Counted from the first letter of the stretch, positions 18,631-27,209 are shown. The stretch is 56,596 bases of DNA from an uncultured Parabacteroides sp. (GCA_949289155.1 CASEMX010000015.1:1-56596), one strand, 5' to 3'. The notes: generated by a model not told the origin, from the sequence alone. Translations and numbers: made by a program.

Positions 18631-21600
18631 TTGAGGAAAGGTTTTTATTATATCGTCGCATTGTTGGTTTTAAGCCTTCTTTGGTCATGTAGTACGAAGA
18701 AGAATACACGGATGAACCGTTTCTATCACGCGCTGAACTCCCGTTTTAATATCTATTTCAACGGAAAGATGGCGTTTGACGAAGCGTTATTGTCTATGCA
18801 GACCGGCTATAAGGAAAATTATTCGGACATGATTCTGATGTATCCGATTAGTGCACAGCCTAAAGACAAAAGTGAGCCGGGTGGTCCGTTTGATGTGGCG
18901 ATAGAAAAGAGCAATAAGGCAATCAAACTGCATTCCATACAAACCAAACCGAAGAAGAAGCCGGGATGGCGCAATGACCCGAAACAGGTGGCTTGGCAAA
19001 ACCAAGAAGAATATAACCCTTTCCTGAAGAAATGCTGGATGCTGATGGGAGAAGCGCAGTTCTATAACGCAGATTTCCTTCAGGCATCGGCAACATTCTC
19101 TTATATTACTCGCCATTATAAGGAAGATCCGGAAATCGTGGCTTCGGCGAAGCTCTGGCAAGCGCGTTGCTATGCCGAGATGGGGTGGAATTATGAAGCG
19201 GAAGATATTCTGAACAAATTAAACACAGAAGGGATTCCGAAGAAGAATCTGGACCAATATGCGACGGTATATGCCGATTATTTAATCAAGAATAGTCAAT
19301 TCGAAGAGGCAATTCCCTACATGAAGACGGCGATTAAAGCGGAAAAGAACCGATTACAAAAGAAACGCATGAAGTATCTGCTCGGACAGATGTATGCTTC
19401 GCTTGAAATGGACGGCATGGCTTATAAGACCTTCGGGGAAGTGATTCGTTCGAATCCGCCTTATGAATTGGAATTTGCAGCACGTATCCGGCAGACGGAG
19501 GTATTTACCGGAGCAAATTACCAAAAGATGGTCAAGAAATTGCAGCGCATGGCGAAAAACCAGAAGAATAAGGATTATCTGGACCAAGTTTATTATGCGC
19601 TGGGAAATCTTTATATGAGCCAAGAGGATACTGCACAAGCTATCAAAAGTTACGAGCTGGGCGTTGAGAAAAGTACGCAAAACGGTTTGGATAAGGCGAT
19701 GTGCCAAATCAAATTGGGTGATATTTATTTCGAGAAGCGAGATTATATCAAAGCGCAACCGAATTTTAGCGGCGCGTTGGCCGGCATTCAAAAGGAATAT
19801 AAGGATTATGATCGGGTATCAAAACTTTCTGCCGTATTGGATGAGCTGGTTATTCACGCTGAAGCGGTCCATTTGCAGGATAGTTTGCAAACATTAGCCA
19901 AGATGCCGGAGAAAGAACGGTTGGCGGTTATCGATAAAATCATAGAGCAGGTAATAGAAGAGGAAAAGCGGGCGCAAGAAGAGGCAGAGAAAGAGGCATT
20001 CCTTGCTGAGCAGGCGGCAAAAGGAACGGGTATCGATCGTCCGGGGACGGAAGCGACAACTGTAACCATTCCGACGGCAACAGGGGAGACGTCGTTCTAT
20101 TTTTATAATCCGCAGGCGGTGGCTCAAGGAAAGACACAGTTCCAGCGGAAATGGGGACGTCGTCCGTTGGAAGATGATTGGCGTCGCCGAAAGAAGACGT
20201 TGACGACTTTTCAAGACCCTGCTGAAATGGAAGAGAATGGCGATATGGCTATGGCGGGTGATTCTTCTGCCGTGGCAGCCGGCGATTCGGCTTCTATCGG
20301 TGCAGACGACCCGAAGAGCCGTGAATATTATCTCCAACAGCTCCCGATGACGCCGGAGGATGTCGCAGCCTCGAATATCATTATAGAAGATGGATTGTTT
20401 AATATGGCAATGATTTATAAGGATAAACTGGAGGATTTGCCTTTAGCCATCGAAGCTTTTGAGGAGCTGGAGAAGCGTTTCCCCGATAATCAGCATCTTT
20501 TGGATAGCTATTATCAAGTTTATTTGATGGCGTTGCGCACGAAGGATACGGCATTGGCAGCAGAGTATCTGCAGAAGTTGAAGGATAAATTCCCGGCCAG
20601 CGATTATACGGTGGCTGTTTCCGACCCGAATTATGAATATAATATCCGTATGATGGATGTTGTCCAAGACTCTATTTATGAGGAAACTTATGAATTGTAT
20701 TTGGCGGAAGATACCTCGGCGGTTCGCCGGAATTATCGTTCGGTGAGCGAGAAATATCCGCTGGCGAAGCTTTTGCCGAAGTTTATGTTCTTGGATGCGT
20801 TGACTTATGTGCAAGCCGGTGACCCAGAGGGATTCAAGCAGGCGTTGAAGGCTTTGTTGGATAAATATCCGTCGGAGGATGTATCGGAACTGGCTGGAGA
20901 GATGTTGAAAGGTGTACTTCGCGGACGGCAGATGGTCCAAGGAGGTGTTACGGGCATGACTTGGAATTTGCGCTTCGGTACGGGTGAAGATGGTTCGCTC
21001 TCGGCTGCGGATTCGGCTCGCGTATTTAAGGCGGATAAAAACGTGCCTTATCGGATGGTTATGATTTATCCGACCGGTACGATCGACCGGAATCAGCTGT
21101 TATTCTCAGTAGCGGCATACAACTTTGCCAATTTCATGGTAAAACAGCTGGACATGACCTTCGAGGAGGCGGGGATGATGAGCGTATTCATCTTGAGCGG
21201 GTTCTATAACTTCGATGAGGTGTGGCATTATTATAAAATGATTTACGGCGAAGGGGGTTATGCTTCTGCGTTGGATCGGAACATTGCCATTCTTCCGATT
21301 TCGGAGGATAATTACGAAACATTGATGCACGGCAAGACGTTGGACGAGTATGTGGCCTTCTTCGATGCGAATTTCCACGATGTAGCTCCGGAATTGCAAG
21401 CGCGTTGGCAAGCTCGTCGAGAGGCTTTGAATGCAGAGGAAACGGCGGTTGCTCCTGCCGATACGGTGCAAATCGCGGCAGATTCGGTTGCCATCGTGCC
21501 GGTTGTGCCGGTTATCGGCGTGGATTCTGTGGAATGGCTTCCGGAGGATACGATTCAGCCGGTTATCCGTCCTGCCCTCATTCCGGAGGAGAAAGAAACG

Positions 21601-22095
21601 CCGGTTTTGTCTGCGCCGAAGCCGGAGCGGGACAAAGGTTTGACGTTGGAAGATATCGAAGAGATACGCCGGCTCCAAGCTGAGGCAGAAGAGGCTGAAA
21701 AGGAGAAGGCTCGACAAGCTTTTGAAGTAGAAAAGGCTGCCGAGAAGGCGCAGCTGGAAGAAAATGCCGAAGAACGTGCCGTCTTGGAGGTGCAGCAAAA
21801 AGAACAGGAAGAGGCGCTCCTGAAGGCGAAAAAGGAACGGGAAAAACAGCAAGAGGCAGACCGCAAGGCGAAATTGAAAAAGGCGGAAGAGGAACGCAAG
21901 GCGAAACTCAAGGCGCGGGAGCAATTACGCAAGGAAAAAGAGCGGGCTTATAAAGAGAAGATAAAACAACGCGAAAAAGAGCTCAAAGAGAAAGAACGGG
22001 CCTATAAAAAGAAGCTGAAAGAGCGTGAAAAGGCTCGGAAGGCGGAATTGAAGGCCAAAGAGCAGGCGCGCAAAGAAAGGTTGAAGAAAAAATGA
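18631..22095 (+). CDS. porW: PorW/SprE-type lipoprotein of the type IX secretion system
   Basis: 1154 aa. The only possible start is TTG at 18631: an in-frame stop lies at 18613-18615, and starting at the next Met would remove the lipobox LLWSC (Cys at about residue 20). After the lipoprotein signal come STKKNTRMNRFYHALNSRF and FNIYFNG, typical of PorW/SprE, then many TPR-like helices (about 110-420 and 580-760). The last 120 residues form a long Lys/Glu/Ala-rich coiled coil. In Porphyromonas and gliding relatives this protein is needed for type IX secretion across the outer membrane. It overlaps ribF by four bases (ATGA). Its presence suggests this organism has the secretion system, in line with the sorting-domain-like tail of the protein at 41204-42757. 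Confidence 0.88.
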   Translation: MRKGFYYIVALLVLSLLWSCSTKKNTRMNRFYHALNSRFNIYFNGKMAFDEALLSMQTGYKENYSDMILMYPISAQPKDKSEPGGPFDVAIEKSNKAIKLHSIQTKPKKKPGWRNDPKQVAWQNQEEYNPFLKKCWMLMGEAQFYNADFLQASATFSYITRHYKEDPEIVASAKLWQARCYAEMGWNYEAEDILNKLNTEGIPKKNLDQYATVYADYLIKNSQFEEAIPYMKTAIKAEKNRLQKKRMKYLLGQMYASLEMDGMAYKTFGEVIRSNPPYELEFAARIRQTEVFTGANYQKMVKKLQRMAKNQKNKDYLDQVYYALGNLYMSQEDTAQAIKSYELGVEKSTQNGLDKAMCQIKLGDIYFEKRDYIKAQPNFSGALAGIQKEYKDYDRVSKLSAVLDELVIHAEAVHLQDSLQTLAKMPEKERLAVIDKIIEQVIEEEKRAQEEAEKEAFLAEQAAKGTGIDRPGTEATTVTIPTATGETSFYFYNPQAVAQGKTQFQRKWGRRPLEDDWRRRKKTLTTFQDPAEMEENGDMAMAGDSSAVAAGDSASIGADDPKSREYYLQQLPMTPEDVAASNIIIEDGLFNMAMIYKDKLEDLPLAIEAFEELEKRFPDNQHLLDSYYQVYLMALRTKDTALAAEYLQKLKDKFPASDYTVAVSDPNYEYNIRMMDVVQDSIYEETYELYLAEDTSAVRRNYRSVSEKYPLAKLLPKFMFLDALTYVQAGDPEGFKQALKALLDKYPSEDVSELAGEMLKGVLRGRQMVQGGVTGMTWNLRFGTGEDGSLSAADSARVFKADKNVPYRMVMIYPTGTIDRNQLLFSVAAYNFANFMVKQLDMTFEEAGMMSVFILSGFYNFDEVWHYYKMIYGEGGYASALDRNIAILPISEDNYETLMHGKTLDEYVAFFDANFHDVAPELQARWQARREALNAEETAVAPADTVQIAADSVAIVPVVPVIGVDSVEWLPEDTIQPVIRPALIPEEKETPVLSAPKPERDKGLTLEDIEEIRRLQAEAEEAEKEKARQAFEVEKAAEKAQLEENAEERAVLEVQQKEQEEALLKAKKEREKQQEADRKAKLKKAEEERKAKLKAREQLRKEKERAYKEKIKQREKELKEKERAYKKKLKEREKARKAELKAKEQARKERLKKK

Positions 22096-23033
22096 TTGTT
22101 GTTCGAGATAATTTGGAGAGACTCGCAGGAAAAAAGCTGGCGGCGACTATCGGATTTTTCGATGGCGTGCATCTGGGGCATCGTTTTTTGGTGGACCAGT
22201 TGAGACGGGAGGCGCGGCAGCGGAATTTGGCTTCGGCTGTCATCACCTTTGCCCAACATCCGCGTGCGGTCCTTCATTCTGACTATCAGCCGAAGTTGTT
22301 GAACAGTTTTCAGGAGAAATTGGCGCATTTGGCGGAACTGGAGGTGGATTATTGTATCATTCTTGAATTTACGGAGGAATTATCCCGTTTTTCGGCGGAA
22401 GAGTTCATCGGTAAACTCTTGGCAGAGAAATACCGGGTGAATTTGTTGCTGGTAGGCTATGACCACCGTTTCGGGCATAACCGTGAAGAGGGCTTCGAGC
22501 AGTATGTCGCATATGGAGCGAAATGGGGAATGGAGGTCGTCAAAGCGCTTCCGTATGATGGCGGCAGGACAAACGTGAGCTCGTCGGAGATTCGGCGGTT
22601 GCTCTTGGAGGGACGGGTCGAAAAAGCGGCGGAGTTGCTGACCTATCCTTACCAGCTGCAGGGAACCATCGTCAGCGGCTATAAAGTCGGCAGGACCATC
22701 GGTTTTCCGACAGCCAACATCTCGGTCGATGAGCCGTTCAAGGTTTTGCCGAAGGTGGGCGTTTACGCTGTCTGGGTGTATATAGGAAACCGCTCGTATA
22801 AGGGCATGCTCTATATCGGCAAGCGTCCGACGGTAAACAACGGCGACAACCAGACGGTCGAGGTGCATATTCTGGATTTTTCCAGTGACATTTATGAAGA
22901 TAAGATAACCGTCGCGTTTATTTACCATATCCGTGAAGATGTCAAGTTCGACAGCCTTGAGGCGTTGAAGGAACAGCTGGAGCGCGACAGAAAAGAGGTT
23001 GATAACCGTTTAATTTCACAAACCAATCAATAA
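22092..23033 (+). CDS. ribF: Bifunctional riboflavin kinase / FAD synthetase
   Basis: 313 aa, standard length. The N-terminal FAD synthetase domain has TIGFFDGVHLGHRFLVDQL (with the HxGH-type site) and NVSSSEIRRLLLEGRVEKA. The C-terminal kinase domain has GRTIGFPTANI and later GMLYIGKRPTVN. The enzyme turns riboflavin into FMN and then FAD in the cytoplasm. The ATG overlaps the porW stop as ATGA, a sign of translational coupling. The M20 deacylase follows 10 bases later. Confidence 0.96.
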   Translation: MIVVRDNLERLAGKKLAATIGFFDGVHLGHRFLVDQLRREARQRNLASAVITFAQHPRAVLHSDYQPKLLNSFQEKLAHLAELEVDYCIILEFTEELSRFSAEEFIGKLLAEKYRVNLLLVGYDHRFGHNREEGFEQYVAYGAKWGMEVVKALPYDGGRTNVSSSEIRRLLLEGRVEKAAELLTYPYQLQGTIVSGYKVGRTIGFPTANISVDEPFKVLPKVGVYAVWVYIGNRSYKGMLYIGKRPTVNNGDNQTVEVHILDFSSDIYEDKITVAFIYHIREDVKFDSLEALKEQLERDRKEVDNRLISQTNQ

Positions 23034-23043
23034 AACAGCAGTC

Positions 23044-24096
23044 ATGTATTACAAAGCAGTCGATTTACTCAAAGAGATGATTTCCCGTCCTTCGTTCAGC
23101 CGGGAGGAGGCGGACGTAGCCGATTATTTGGAAGGGGTTTGGCGGGAGGATGGATTCGATGTTCATCGGAAGGGCAACAATCTCTGGTTCTTTGCCCAGC
23201 CTTATGATTTGGCGAAGCCTACGATATTGTTGAACTCCCATATCGATACGGTGAAGCCCGTCAGCGGATGGCAAAGGAATCCCTTCGTCCCGGAGGAAGA
23301 CGACGACGAGCGCTTGTTCGGATTGGGCAGCAACGATGCGGGCGCGAGTGTGGTGTCGCTTTATGGTGCGTTTTGTAGGCTGTCGCAAGTAGAACAGCCC
23401 AATAATCTGCTGTTTTTGGCTTCGGCGGAAGAGGAGGTGTCGGGAAAGAACGGAATTGCGAGCGTCCTTCCTGAATTGCCACCGATTGCCTTTGCGCTGG
23501 TGGGCGAACCCACCGGGATGAATCCTGCCGTGGCAGAAAAGGGCTTGATGGTGCTCGATTGTACCGCCAAAGGCCGTGCGGGACATGCTGCCCGCAACGA
23601 GGGGGTCAATGCCATCTATCAGGCGCTTCCCGACATCGAGTGGTTCCGTTCGTATGCGTTCCCGGAGCAGAGCGCGTTCTTGGGACCGGTCAAGATGAGC
23701 GTGACGATGATAACTGCCGGAACGCAACACAACGTCGTGCCCGATGAGTGCCGGTTCGTTGTGGACGTCCGTTCGAACGAGTTTTATTCCAACGACCGGC
23801 TGCTGGCGCTTATCCGCGAACAGGTTTCGTGTGATGTCGTAGCGCGCAGCACACGGCTGAACTCTTCGCGCATCGACGTGGAGCATCCGTTTGTCCAACG
23901 GGCGATGATGCTGGGTCGTGAGCCGTTCGGTTCGCCTACGCTGAGCGACCAAGCGCTGATGCCGTTCCCGTCCGTTAAGATGGGTCCGGGCGATTCCTCC
24001 CGTTCGCATTCGGCAGACGAATACATCCGGCTGATGGAAATCCGCGAGGCTATCGATATTTACTATAATTTATTGAACGATTTAAAGGGAATATAG
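23044..24096 (+). CDS. M20-family amidohydrolase, acetyl/succinyl-ornithine deacylase-like
   Basis: 350 aa. Metal ligands of the di-zinc M20 fold are seen in order: LLNSHIDTVKPV (H and D), GLGSNDAGASVVS (bridging D), ASAEEEVSGKNGI (EE, with the general base), VGEPTGM (E/D) and a C-terminal GDSSRSHSADEY (H). This layout fits ArgE-type deacylases that free ornithine from its N-acyl form in arginine biosynthesis; Bacteroidota are known to use succinylated intermediates. Other argininogenesis genes are not nearby, so substrate assignment is by family only. Cytoplasmic; two bases from the next gene. Confidence 0.85.
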   Translation: MYYKAVDLLKEMISRPSFSREEADVADYLEGVWREDGFDVHRKGNNLWFFAQPYDLAKPTILLNSHIDTVKPVSGWQRNPFVPEEDDDERLFGLGSNDAGASVVSLYGAFCRLSQVEQPNNLLFLASAEEEVSGKNGIASVLPELPPIAFALVGEPTGMNPAVAEKGLMVLDCTAKGRAGHAARNEGVNAIYQALPDIEWFRSYAFPEQSAFLGPVKMSVTMITAGTQHNVVPDECRFVVDVRSNEFYSNDRLLALIREQVSCDVVARSTRLNSSRIDVEHPFVQRAMMLGREPFGSPTLSDQALMPFPSVKMGPGDSSRSHSADEYIRLMEIREAIDIYYNLLNDLKGI

Positions 24097-24098
24097 CG

Positions 24099-25427
24099 AT
24101 GCGGCAGGAAGAGGGGACGGCGGCGCAGGGGGGAGTGCTCCGTGCGGTGTTGACGCTGGGCATCGGCTCGGTTTGCACGCAACTGATACCCTTTGCCATG
24201 TCGTTTGTCCTGTCGCGCCTCTATGTGCCGGAGCAATTCGGCGGATTGGGGCTGTTTGTCAATTATGCCGGCATTTTGCTGGTCATCGCGTCGGCGCGGT
24301 ATGAACTGGCGATAGTGCGCGCCCGCACCGATTCGGAGGCGGCGTCCATTTCGTTTCTGGCATTGGCCGTCGCGCTGGGCTTCTGCCTGCTGCTCTATGG
24401 CGGGCTGGGCGTGTCGGATGCGTTGGGCTGGCAGTATATCCGCGAGCTGCCCGAACGCTACTTGCTGCCCTTGTTCGTTTTTTGCTCCGCCCTTTTCCAA
24501 ATCCTGTTGAATTACCATAATTATCACGAGAACTACGGGGCAATAGCCTCCTATTCCATCTTCCGGAACCTGATTCAGGCAGCGTCACGGCTTGCCCTCT
24601 CTTTTGCTTCCCGGCTGAACGGGTTGATATGGGGCGCGATGGTCGGCGTGGCAGGCGGCTGCCTGTTGTTCCTCCGTCGTCGTCCGCAGATTCCCTTCCG
24701 GCTGGTTTCGCGTCGGAAGGTCGGCTACGTTGCCCGCCGCTATGCGAACTTCCCGAAATATGCCTTGCCCTCGTCACTCTTGAACAGTCTGTCCAATAAT
24801 CTGCCGGTTATCCTTTTCGCCCTCTATTTTTCGCGCACCGAGGTAGGCTATTTCACGATGACGACGATGCTGTTCTATCTTCCCATCTCGCTCCTGAGCA
24901 CTTCGATAGGGCAGGTGTTCTACCGCAAGGCGTCGGTCTGGCCCGCCGGGGAGACGGCGCGTTTTGCATGGACGATGGCGCGCTTCAGCGGCGCATTGGC
25001 GGCACTGATGTTGGGCGCATTGCTTGTATTGGACCGTTCGGTATTCGAGCTTTTGCTGGGCGCCGAGTGGGGGGCGGTGTGCGATTATGCCGTTTTGTTG
25101 TTGCCCCTGTTCATGCTGACCATCTGCTTCTCGCCGCTCAGCCTCATTTTCGACGTGAAGGACCGGCAGCGCACCGAGATGTTCCTCCAAGCGTCGGCGG
25201 CAGGTCTGCGCATGGCGTCGATACTGCTGGGCGGCTGGCTGTCGTTATCCGCCCTTCAGGTAGCCCTCCTTTATGCGCTGAGCGGTGTGGCGGTCTGGGT
25301 CGTAGAGGGCGCGGTAATTTTCCGCCTCGTCCAGCTTCCGATGCACCGCCGTCTGCAATTTGTCCTCTTCATGGCCCTCCTTTTTGCCCTTTGGCTCGGA
25401 TTCCTCCTCCTGTCGCCCGAATTTTAG
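24099..25427 (+). CDS. Oligosaccharide/lipopolysaccharide flippase-like membrane protein
   Basis: 442 aa with about 12 membrane helices. The start VLRAVLTLGIGSVCTQLIPFAM and the segment LSRLYVPEQFGGLGLFVNYAGIL are typical of Wzx-like flippases of the MATE/MOP group, which move lipid-linked sugars across the inner membrane. No glycan synthesis genes surround it; it is the last gene of the aroA operon. By eye the gene is more GC-rich than its neighbours, which may hint at transfer. A hairpin with TGCCGGG (25450-25456) and CCCGGCA (25465-25471) lies just after it. Confidence 0.87.
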   Translation: MRQEEGTAAQGGVLRAVLTLGIGSVCTQLIPFAMSFVLSRLYVPEQFGGLGLFVNYAGILLVIASARYELAIVRARTDSEAASISFLALAVALGFCLLLYGGLGVSDALGWQYIRELPERYLLPLFVFCSALFQILLNYHNYHENYGAIASYSIFRNLIQAASRLALSFASRLNGLIWGAMVGVAGGCLLFLRRRPQIPFRLVSRRKVGYVARRYANFPKYALPSSLLNSLSNNLPVILFALYFSRTEVGYFTMTTMLFYLPISLLSTSIGQVFYRKASVWPAGETARFAWTMARFSGALAALMLGALLVLDRSVFELLLGAEWGAVCDYAVLLLPLFMLTICFSPLSLIFDVKDRQRTEMFLQASAAGLRMASILLGGWLSLSALQVALLYALSGVAVWVVEGAVIFRLVQLPMHRRLQFVLFMALLFALWLGFLLLSPEF

Positions 25428-25449
25428 TTCTTTTGGGGAAAATCGCCGA

Positions 25450-25471
25450 TGCCGGGTCGTACAGCCCGGCA
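25450..25471 (+). terminator. Hairpin after the flippase gene
   Basis: A 7-bp perfect stem, TGCCGGG with CCCGGCA, and an 8-base loop. The tail is only moderately T-rich, so it is a weak or factor-assisted terminator at the end of the aroA operon. Confidence 0.5.
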
Positions 25472-25521
25472 AATGTTCTTTGATATCTTGGAACATGACG
25501 GGAAACAAACTTAACGGCAAA

Positions 25522-25552
25522 TTGCGCCCCTCAAGAAAAAAACGTATCTTTG
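25522..25552 (+). promoter_or_regulatory. Bacteroidota-type promoter of the Rpn nuclease gene
   Basis: TTG at 25522-25524, 20 bases, then TATCTTTG at 25545-25552, a full match to the TTG-N19/21-TAnnTTTG pattern. The start codon at 25577 is 24 bases downstream, giving a short leader. Confidence 0.75.
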
Positions 25553-25576
25553 CAAAGTCTATTAAAAAGTACTTTT

Positions 25577-26503
25577 ATGAAAGATAATGAACTCAGCGAC
25601 AGATATGTCAATCCTTATACCGACTTCGGTTTCAAGAAACTGTTCGGTACGGAAATGAACAAGGATTTGCTGATTAGCTTCATCAACAGCTTGCTCAGCG
25701 GTGAAGAGGTCATTACCGATTTGACCTACCTTAACACCGGGCATTTGGGGACAAGCGAAGCCGACCGCAAAGCCGTGTTCGACGTGTATTGCGAGAATAA
25801 CCGGGGCGAGAAAATCCTCGTGGAGATGCAGCGCGGCGAGCAGCGTTACTTCAAAGACCGCAGCATCTACTACGCTTCGTTCCCCATCCGCGAACAAGGC
25901 AAGAAAGGCGAATGGAATTACGAACTGAAAGCGGTATATATTATCGGTATCTTGAACTTCGTGTTCGATGATGAGCACAACGACTATTACCACCACGAAG
26001 TGCAGCTGATAGATAAGCGCACCCAAAAAGTGTTCTACGACAAGCTGACGTTCATTTATCTGGAAATGCCGAAATTCAACAAGGCGGAAGAGGAACTAGA
26101 CGGCATGTTCGAAAAGTGGCTCTTTGTCCTTCGCAACCTTTCGCGCCTGATGGACCGTCCGAAAGCCTTGCAGGAGCGTGTTTTCAAAAAGCTCTTCGAA
26201 GCAGCGGAAATCGCCAAGTTCTCCAAACAGGAATATGATGCCTACGAAGACAGCCTGAAAGTCTATCGCGATTGGAAAAGCACCGTAGAAACCGCTGAAT
26301 TCAAAGGGCACGAAAGAGGACTGGAAGAAGGCGAGAAAATTGGACTTGCCAAAGGTGAAGAAATAGGGCTTGCCAAAGGTGAGGAAATTGGACTTGCTAA
26401 AGGCCGCATAGAATTTGCCCGGCTGATGAAAGCCTCCAACGAACCGCTTGAAAAGATTATCCAATATACGCATCTGACAGAGGAAGAAATCAGTAAGCTG
26501 TAA
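25577..26503 (+). CDS. Rpn-family PD-(D/E)XK nuclease (transposase-like DNase)
   Basis: 308 aa from ATG 25577, right after its promoter; a longer frame from 25550 overlaps the -7 box and is rejected. The N-terminus DRYVNPYTDFGFKKLFGTE is typical of the Rpn/YhgA-like family of recombination-promoting DNases. The nuclease core has an aspartate in FDVYCEN and an ExQ in LVEMQ about 15 residues later, the PD-(D/E)XK pattern. The C-terminus (from about residue 228) has a helical region with three copies of a short repeat reading EIGLAKG or KIGLAKG. In Rpn genes of enterobacteria such repeat-bearing C-terminal parts are also made as small proteins that block the nuclease. Here a separate copy follows at 26509. 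Confidence 0.88.
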   Translation: MKDNELSDRYVNPYTDFGFKKLFGTEMNKDLLISFINSLLSGEEVITDLTYLNTGHLGTSEADRKAVFDVYCENNRGEKILVEMQRGEQRYFKDRSIYYASFPIREQGKKGEWNYELKAVYIIGILNFVFDDEHNDYYHHEVQLIDKRTQKVFYDKLTFIYLEMPKFNKAEEELDGMFEKWLFVLRNLSRLMDRPKALQERVFKKLFEAAEIAKFSKQEYDAYEDSLKVYRDWKSTVETAEFKGHERGLEEGEKIGLAKGEEIGLAKGEEIGLAKGRIEFARLMKASNEPLEKIIQYTHLTEEEISKL

Positions 26504-26754
26504 ACAAGATGGAACAGGATGAACACCGTTTGAAAGTCTATCGCGATTGGAAAAGCACCGTAGAAACTGCTGAATTCAAAGGGCACGAAAGAGGACTGGA
26601 AGAAGGACTTGCCAAAGGCGAGAAAATTGGGCTTGCCAAAGGCCGCAAAGAGCAAGCAATAGAATTTGCTCGGCTGATGAAAGCCTCCAACGAACCGCTT
26701 GAGAAGATTATCCAATATACGCATCTGACAGAGGAAGAAATCAGTAAGCTGTAA
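26257..26754 (+). repeat. Tandem duplication of the 3' end of the Rpn gene
   Basis: The 3' part of the Rpn gene (about 26257-26503) is repeated almost identically at about 26532-26754. The second copy has two rather than three of the GLAKG repeat units and an extra short KEQA segment. Offsets of about 275 bases at the left and 251 at the right reflect the missing repeat. Very few substitutions separate the copies, so the duplication is recent or kept alike by recombination. Confidence 0.92.
26509..26754 (+). CDS. Stand-alone copy of the Rpn C-terminal domain, RpnS-like
   Basis: 81 aa from ATG 26509, five bases after the Rpn stop. Residues 8-81 repeat the Rpn C-terminus: LKVYRDWKSTVETAEFKGHE, GLAKGEKIGLAKGR and the end EEEISKL are shared. 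The first seven residues (MEQDEHR) are new, and supply a start codon. No nuclease core is present. Established knowledge: C-terminal fragments made inside Rpn genes (RpnS) bind and inhibit the full-length toxin. A separate gene for the same domain, in the same transcript, would be a natural antitoxin. The alternative is a decaying duplication remnant; the intact frame argues weakly against that. Confidence 0.7.
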   Translation: MEQDEHRLKVYRDWKSTVETAEFKGHERGLEEGLAKGEKIGLAKGRKEQAIEFARLMKASNEPLEKIIQYTHLTEEEISKL

Positions 26755-26836
26755 AGGCAAGGGCGAAGTAGAGATTCGACCCATGTGTTTTCCGTTCCCT
26801 CTCCTTGCATCCTAATAAAAATTCTCAGGGAAATGG

Positions 26837-26865
26837 TTGTTTTTTGATTTAAATCATTATCTTTG
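26837..26865 (+). promoter_or_regulatory. Promoter of the candidate small RNA
   Basis: TTG at 26837-26839, 18 bases, then TATCTTTG at 26858-26865, a full -7 match with a slightly short spacer. No start codon with a long frame follows before the terminator, so it seems to drive a short untranslated RNA. Confidence 0.6.
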
Positions 26866-26871
26866 GCATCG

Positions 26872-26954
26872 AGTTGGGTAAATTAGTTGCCGCTCCTGCC
26901 GGGGGAAGTGCTATTGGATGGATGATTATAGTCCCTCGGCGGGAGCTTTTTTTT
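26872..26954 (+). ncRNA. Candidate small RNA of about 80 nt
   Basis: Inferred from a promoter at 26837-26865 and a strong terminator at 26892-26954. The start is placed about seven bases after the -7 box, so the 5' end is approximate. The 5' 20 nt are unpaired and A/T-rich; the rest folds into the long terminator hairpin. It lies between the Rpn domain copy and the 41-bp array. No match to a known RNA family is recognised. Confidence 0.45.
26892..26954 (+). terminator. Strong rho-independent terminator
   Basis: GCTCCTGCCGGGGGA (26892-26906) pairs with TCCCTCGGCGGGAGC (26932-26946) with only a few mismatches, followed by eight T residues. The loop of 25 nt is long. The T-run directly abuts the first 41-bp repeat. 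Confidence 0.88.
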
Positions 26955-27209
26955 GAAGGCTTACGAACGGTTGCCCGCGACGTGGTCGGTGTTTTGAAGG
27001 CTTACGAACGGTTGCCCACGACGTGGCCGGTGTTTTGAAGGCTTACGAACGGTTGCCCACGACGTGGCCGGTGTTTTGAAGGCTTACAAATGGTTGCCCA
27101 CGACGTGGTCGGTGTTTTGAAGGCTTACAAATGGTCGCCCACGACGTGGTCAGTGTTTTTGAAGGCTTACAAATGGTCGCCCACGACGTGGCCAAGGTTT
27201 TTGAAGATG
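26955..27209. repeat. Array of six 41-42 bp repeats plus a partial seventh
   Basis: Units begin with GAAGGCTTAC at 26955, 26996, 27037, 27078, 27119 and 27161, with a broken copy (GAAGATG) at 27203. Intervals are 41, 41, 41, 41, 42 and 42. Each unit carries the 11-bp palindrome CCACGACGTGG (CCGCGACGTGG in copy 1) and ends in GTTTT. Changes spread along the array: GAACGG to AAATGG from copy 4, GTTGCCC to GTCGCCC in copies 5-6. It ends 38-44 bases before the DUF6261 start codon. Apart from the promoter, terminator and this array, the 26755-27246 gap holds nothing else I can see. Confidence 0.95.
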
